Shown here piece by piece: positions 58,818 through 64,000 of a stretch of DNA of 64,000 bases. Below the pieces are notes generated by a model. That model searched no databases. It saw only the letters and a list, made by a program, of their open reading frames with translations, and had not been told where the DNA came from. The DNA comes from Ignelater luminosus (Eukaryota > Arthropoda > Insecta > Coleoptera > Elateridae): contig VTPC01007146.1 of assembly GCA_011009095.1 (NCBI GenBank), positions 97,693 to 161,692 of the forward strand. Direction: 5' to 3'. Positions within the stretch are counted from its first letter, which is position 1; each line of letters starts with the position of its first letter. Both the position numbers and the translations under genes were made by a program.

Positions 58818-58825
58818 CGGGTATT

Positions 58826-59545
58826 CTAAAAATACGAGTGAAAAATCGCATTTTTTTATTAAAATAGATTTTGTTTGATTAAGATCTGTTGGATAGTTTT
58901 TGAAATATAAGCTTTCAAAGTGAGGGGTCAAGACTTTTAATTTGGATAATAGTCGAAAACATATTAAAAGTTTTGTATATCAATTTTAGATTTGCAGGTT
59001 TATGTATTCCACTAGCAGCTGCTGCGTTTGTAATAATCTTTAACTTTTAGAAAATCTACTAACTGAACGCTTATAAAATAATCCCAAGCAGAATATCTAT
59101 AGAGACAGCTACTTTAATGACTATTACTTTATTAGTTATTTCTAGGCCTTCATGTGGTAGATCTTTTTATCTAGCAGAAGATATCATCGTTATGAAACTT
59201 GAAGCGTACATATTTACCTTACCTGAGTTAGGAATGTAATTCTTTTCCTGTGTGAAGTTTTTCTACAGATGCAAGAATTTTTTGGGCATTGTACAAATTC
59301 GTTGTAGGGTATTTAGATTTTCTCGAACAAAAACCGGTACATTTTTGACAGTCTTTTCCTTACATTCTTAGACCTAAACGAGGGCGATCTTTCAGTGTTG
59401 GCTTAGATTCAGATTTTCAACTAAAGTCTCCGTGTAATCAAGCCTTATATTGCTTAAAGAAGAAACTTGAGTTGATACTTACCTGGTAATTATTCTAGGT
59501 GTTAGTTACTGTGTTGAACTGTTTAAGAGTTGTGAGTGATTTTTA
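58826..59545. other. Intergenic, nothing identified
   Basis: AT-rich sequence without open frames, repeats or RNA features that I could support. Confidence 0.35.
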
Positions 59546-59552
59546 TCTTGTA

Positions 59553-60110
59553 TACAGGGTGTTTCGAGAATGAGCGCAAATACTTTATAGGTGAATTCTT
59601 CTACAGAAACTAAGTCGATTTTGTTATATAACCTTTTTTCTCAAAATGCATCGTTTTCAATATTCAGAGTGCCAAAATTTAAAATTTACAATTTCTTGTT
59701 TTTTCAACATCTCAAGAACAGTGTAAGATATCGAGTTGAAATTCTGTACATGTTTGTTACTGTGAAATATCCATTATTTTACGTAGTTTTATGTTTGATG
59801 TTCTTCTCGGGGACAGAGAAAAATTTTTGTTATTTTCTGAATCTGAGTTGATTTGGCAAAACAAAGTTGCACATTTCCGATAGGATTTGTCATTTTCTAG
59901 TAAAGCTGAATTCTATATGTTTTTTCAGTATCCCAAAAACAGTATGTGATATGAACATGATATTCTTTACACAGTCGGTGTTAGAAGATGTTTATTGCCT
60001 TCTATTACTTAAGGTAGTTTTATATTTGATATCTCCCTCAAGGACAAAGATAAGTCTTCTAAGGAAAAATACAATACTTACGCTTCTAAGAAAATAAAAA
60101 CTAAATACTA
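59553..60110 (+). repeat. 'tatacagggtg' repeat with internal duplication
   Basis: It begins tatacagggtgtttcgagaa, a common insect repeat end. Inside, two related units follow one another. About 59697-59830 has ttcaacatctcaagaacagt ... gtagttttatgtttgatg, and about 59920-60065 has ttcagtatcccaaaaacagt ... gtagttttatatttgata. The opposite inverted end was not found. Non-coding. Confidence 0.5.
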
Positions 60111-60259
60111 TTTTTTAAATCTACGGAGGGTTCGGTAAAAAGCAGTTGGTTTTACATCTTTCCCGTAAAATGCTTCATTTTTCAGTAAATATGGATTGTT
60201 TAAAACGTGTCAACTTTCTATAGAGATACTAGCCTCTTGGCAATTCTTTCCAAAGTGAT

Positions 60260-60639
60260 AACACCTTCTAATAACAACCAGACAAAAACTGTGGTATCAA
60301 TATTGCATTTCAGCGAGAGGGCGAAAGTGGTGCCGAGATATTTGACTGATGATGGCTAAAGTTGAAGGCGTGAGCCCCATAGTTTCAGGCAAACGTCGTC
60401 TGGATCAAATTTTATTGTTGCAACATAGCTGCAGTGACGGATAGTACGGCATTGGTTTTTTGAGGGTTTGGTTTGATACTTCACATTTGGAAGCGTCTCC
60501 AGTCGTACGAGTCTGAACGTAGGAATCTTTGATCTCTTGACGGAGTTTTGACCTTCGAACTGGAACAGGTAGGCGTTGGGGTCCTCGGGGAGGGGAATGC
60601 TTTGATAGTAAAAGAAGAATAAGAGGGACGAAAGGATGG
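60260..60639. other. G+C-richer block next to the LINE
   Basis: This stretch is less AT-rich than its neighbours. The minus-strand frame running out of the LINE (PSPRTPTPTCSSSKVKTPS and on) has no recognised homology and stops at 60481. It may be the 3' tail of the LINE or another inserted repeat. Confidence 0.3.
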
Positions 60640-62045
60640 ACCCTTAAGAAACATCAGCAAAATGATATTTAAACTTTTGCAAACTGAATAACTTAAACAA
60701 AGGGGGAAGGGTATTATAGAATTTCGCAATTTCGTTATATACCAAAACAATCTATCAATCAACAACGAAATAGTATGTAATGAAATAGTTGTAAGCTCCC
60801 TATGTTTTAAGTTAAGATGATGCACGTCTATTCTACACGTGATTCTATTGTATAAGTATTGATGAGACTCTATGAGGATAATTTTAAAAAGTAATACCCC
60901 AGCATGTAAAGGCCGATGGTTGTTCATGTTCAACCATTTCAGATCCTTTAGCTTATGAGAAGCATGTTCAGTTTTTCTAATAACAAAGATAAATCTTATG
61001 CATAAATTTTGCAATCGCTGAATTTTGCTTCATGCAGCTACAGTTAGACAGGGACCATAGATTGCGTCATAGTAGTTTAATCAGTAAGCCCTCTGTAAAC
61101 ATTTATTCACATGTGAGTCAAATCTAAGGTTGGCATCGATGAGAAGACTAAGATTCTTTACACTATCTACAAAAGGTTACAGTTACATTACTAACAGAAG
61201 CTCAATTCTGTAACTGAATTGCAATGATGTATTTCCAAAAACAGTACAAACAAATTTAGAAGAATGTATTAATAGTGAGTGGTTAGAAGAAATTTTCACT
61301 AAATATTCTGAATCTGCATTTATGATGTTCACAGAGGTAGTGTATTTTGTGACTGGAAGGAATAGCATAGTTGAGTATCATCAGCAAACATATACAACCG
61401 CTAATTTGCCATTGACTTATAAAAGTTAGTGTAGACAATGTAAAGCATAGGTCTCAAGATCGAGTCTTGTGAAACACCCATTTGCTATGGCAACGGTTCA
61501 GAACAAACACTATCCAAAGTTACCTTTTGCGTTCTACCAACTAAATAATTTTCTATTAGTTGTGATGCCGTGTTGATAATCCAATGTAATATAAAATAGA
61601 TAAGAGAATTTTGTGATTGATTATATCGAAGGCTTTACTGTAATATGATAGTACGAGAATAGTACACAAACCATTGTCAGATGCATAAATGATGTCATCT
61701 GTTACCTCTAATAAAGCAGTAGTGGAATTGTGGTCCGATCTCAAACCGCATTAAGTTTGAGGTAGAATGTCAAATTTTGTCAGATGATCTCTGAGTTGCT
61801 TATTAATAATCTTTTCAATAACTTTGGACAGTGTTGTGAAACTTTGGGTAATGGTACAATAAGAGCTTGTTCACGCACCGGAGGGAAAGAGGACGTTTCC
61901 AAGATAACATTGATAATATGTGTGGTATAGGGTAGAAAATGGAGACAACAAAGATTCAATAAAGCTATATTAAGGTCATCTGCGCTAGTAGACCTAGACC
62001 TTACAAATTTTAGTATCTTGGTGACGTCCTCCTCTCGCACGGTGT
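60640..62045 (-). pseudogene. CR1/jockey-like LINE, reverse-transcriptase region
   Basis: Minus-strand reading from 62040 gives VTKILKFVRSRSTSADDLNI and SSFPPVREQALIVPLPKV (start of the reverse-transcriptase fingers). Next come LRSDHNSTTALLEVTDDI, LVLSYYSKAFDIINHKIL (the YSKAFD motif A) and QMGVSQDSIL-RPMLYIVYTN. A degraded FADD-like region leads to VDSVKNLSLLIDANLRFDSH and YDAIYGPCLT. The C-terminal part (60481-61014) has LCIRFIFVIRKTEHASHKLK and WLNMNNHRPLHAGVLLFKII. The gene order is complete but cut by several frameshifts, so it is a 5'-truncated dead copy. Confidence 0.75.
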
Positions 62046-64000
62046 AATACTAACGCATAACAAGTTTCTTGATAACTACCTTAGTCTAAATTACAATAAT
62101 AAATGTGAAGTTTGCTTTTATAAATTGTGTTAATCTTGTATGCGTGAGTGTTAAAAATTTATTTTCAGGTTTTCCTAATACTCTTCGTGATCTTCTCGGT
62201 AAGATTGCGCAGTGCCAGATATTATCTAAGCAATGCTTTATGTTTGGTGATTATTTTCTTATTATTTTAATAATAAAATTTAGTTTACCTACTTGCAAAA
62301 ACGTGCTTCGTTTCGCAAAAATGATGTGACGCAATTATCATTGTGCTTTTTTCCAGTTGCATTCAGCTATTAAAATTTAAATACGTTGTTTCATCTCTCT
62401 GCTCTTTACACCATAAAAGTATTCGATTATTTGTGAAAGTGCACCCAGCAAATTCGACATTCTTCTCCACAATAGTATAAAATTGGAGATTATGTTATTG
62501 TTTTAGGTATTTTAGAAAGAATTCTAATAAAAGGATTCTAAATGACTCTTCTTCTGTATCTAATTGCTTAGAAGTTAGAAATAATCAGTAGCTTAGCTCG
62601 TGATAATAATTCTGAAGTGCTAAATCGTTATTTATCAACTTACAAAAGCAATTCTATCGACGACGCGTTGTGATCACTGCTCTGTCCGGTTTTATCTTTC
62701 CAGGAATTTTGCACCTCTAACTTGTTGAAATTGAAAAGGCAAACTCTTGCTTCCTTCTAAATTTATGTAACATGTTTTAATCGATTTTGTTTTGTAGGTT
62801 AATCAACACTTTCTCAATAGCTTCAAAATTTCTTTGAATTAAATAAATAAAAATAATTAAATTGTGTAATATAAACTCTTTTATATAAATAATATAAATT
62901 TTTTAAAAAGAAGTTTAGTATTTCTTTGGAATGAGTTGATATTAACGGGATATTTCTCAATGACTAATAGAACTTAGATTTTATTATTTTTTATTAACAA
63001 GAACATTATTACATAGTGAATTTACATATTACATAAGTAATAGGTTACTTATCTTGTCTTATTAGGATATAATCTAAAAATCTAAAATAACAATGAGTAC
63101 CAAAAGTGAATCTAAATCTAGAGCAAAATTAATATCAATACAAAACAATAAATCTTATAGTAGTAATAACTAATAAGGAACTCATAACAAAATCGGCTCA
63201 AAATCGTACAAAAACAATCAAATTAACCCTGGAATTAACAACTAACGTAACATAACATATTCACATAAAATAGAATTAATAGAAAAGCGTAATTTAATTC
63301 TTTCAATCAAATTACAATTTTGTTTTATTATTGGTTTAAGCCGGCTTCCCATAGAGGGTTACTAATTGAAATCATCAATAGACTCGTTTAGTTACGAGCC
63401 ATTGGGAGCGGTAAATTGCTTTTGCTCAAGATTCAAACGAAGGATTAGTCGACTAGGTATGTTAACGCTTTTAACAATTGAGTTACAAGTTACAAGTTGA
63501 GTTCAATATTTGATCATGCACTGTGGGGAGTCGGCTTTATAATAACAAGGTGGGTACGATTCTGAGTCCGGTATAAGCATGGAAATTCGTTTAAGTAGCA
63601 TTGTTTAAGTTAAATTAAGAAGTAAGTAGTATAGACTTTGACTGGCAAATGTCCCGTTATATTTTTAATACAAATACACAGGTTGGCAAAAACGAGGTAG
63701 GCTGAAGATTTTATATTAGGTCTAATATTCTAGAGATTGAAACACAAAGAGGTACAGAAAATAATGTACAGAGAAGCAGTTTTTAATCTTTTTATACTTT
63801 ACAATGTTATATTTCCTCTCCTTATCAGTATTCCATTATAATTATAATCTATTTGTTATAATAGACAGTTGTTAGCAAATAACTAAAGTGATAAAGACAG
63901 ATATACAGTTGCTATATTTTTTTTTAATCTCACGAAAGTGTTCAGTGTTTCTCCGTGTAAGCAGTTTCACATACACCCAACTCTTTCATATTCACTATTG
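62046..64000. other. Right flank, no gene identified
   Basis: AT-rich sequence. A 74-codon frame at 62105-62329 has no recognisable feature. Between about 63330 and 63600 the base composition is more balanced, but no repeat partner or coding signal was found. Confidence 0.35.

Overview
The window is AT-rich animal DNA with introns. The lineage of its two receptor and enzyme genes, its Tc1/mariner, jockey/CR1-like, R1-like, hAT and PIF-like debris, and the many short 'tacagggtg'-ended repeats all point to an insect, probably a beetle or another insect with a repeat-rich genome. The insect call is firm; the order is only a guess. There is a 400-base assembly gap at 40867-41266. No bacterial-type operon, CRISPR array, rRNA gene or intact tRNA gene was seen.

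Three host genes are well supported. (1) On the minus strand, the long first coding exon of a reticulon-like gene (8323-9499); its membrane-domain exons were not found to the left and presumably lie outside the window. (2) On the plus strand, diverging from it across about 615 bases, a complete serine palmitoyltransferase large subunit gene (SPTLC2, called lace in flies). It has eight exons from 10115 to 25198 whose phases all join to give 597 residues. (3) On the minus strand, a complete divergent nicotinic acetylcholine receptor alpha-type subunit. It has eight exons from 57333 down to 39489 that join in frame to give 446 residues.

The rest is repeats. Region 1-8270 holds a 580-base foldback element, a tandem-unit repeat, Tc1-like and R1-like fragments and a 'tacagggtg' element. 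The two large SPTLC2 introns hold a 1.7-kb mariner-like relic, a 1.3-kb Tc1-like element with its inverted ends, a 700-base inverted-repeat element and a 1.5-kb nested palindrome with tRNA-derived SINE pieces. Region 25.2-38.3 kb between the SPTLC2 and receptor genes is the most unusual. It holds a 221-base direct duplication, a cluster of direct and inverted repeats, and a young-looking 5.0-kb element (29172-34180) with 181-base nearly identical GACGTC-rich inverted ends. That element carries a broken gene for a DUF4806-type protein. Further right are a purine-rich repeat, a broken copy of the C-terminus of transcription factor TFIIA alpha/beta, and a 9-base minisatellite that reads as collagen-like Gly-X-Y.

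The receptor introns carry a jockey-type RNase H fragment, a SINE-like piece, small inverted-repeat elements, a possible PIF/Harbinger derivative and LINE debris. The right flank (57.4-64 kb) holds a small hAT-type element with its 8-base target duplication, a 'tacagggtg' repeat with internal duplication and a decayed minus-strand LINE.

The three host genes have separate jobs (endoplasmic reticulum shape, sphingolipid synthesis, neurotransmission). The only plausible link is the shared divergent promoter region of the first two. The strongest candidate for something not yet described is the 5.0-kb element.
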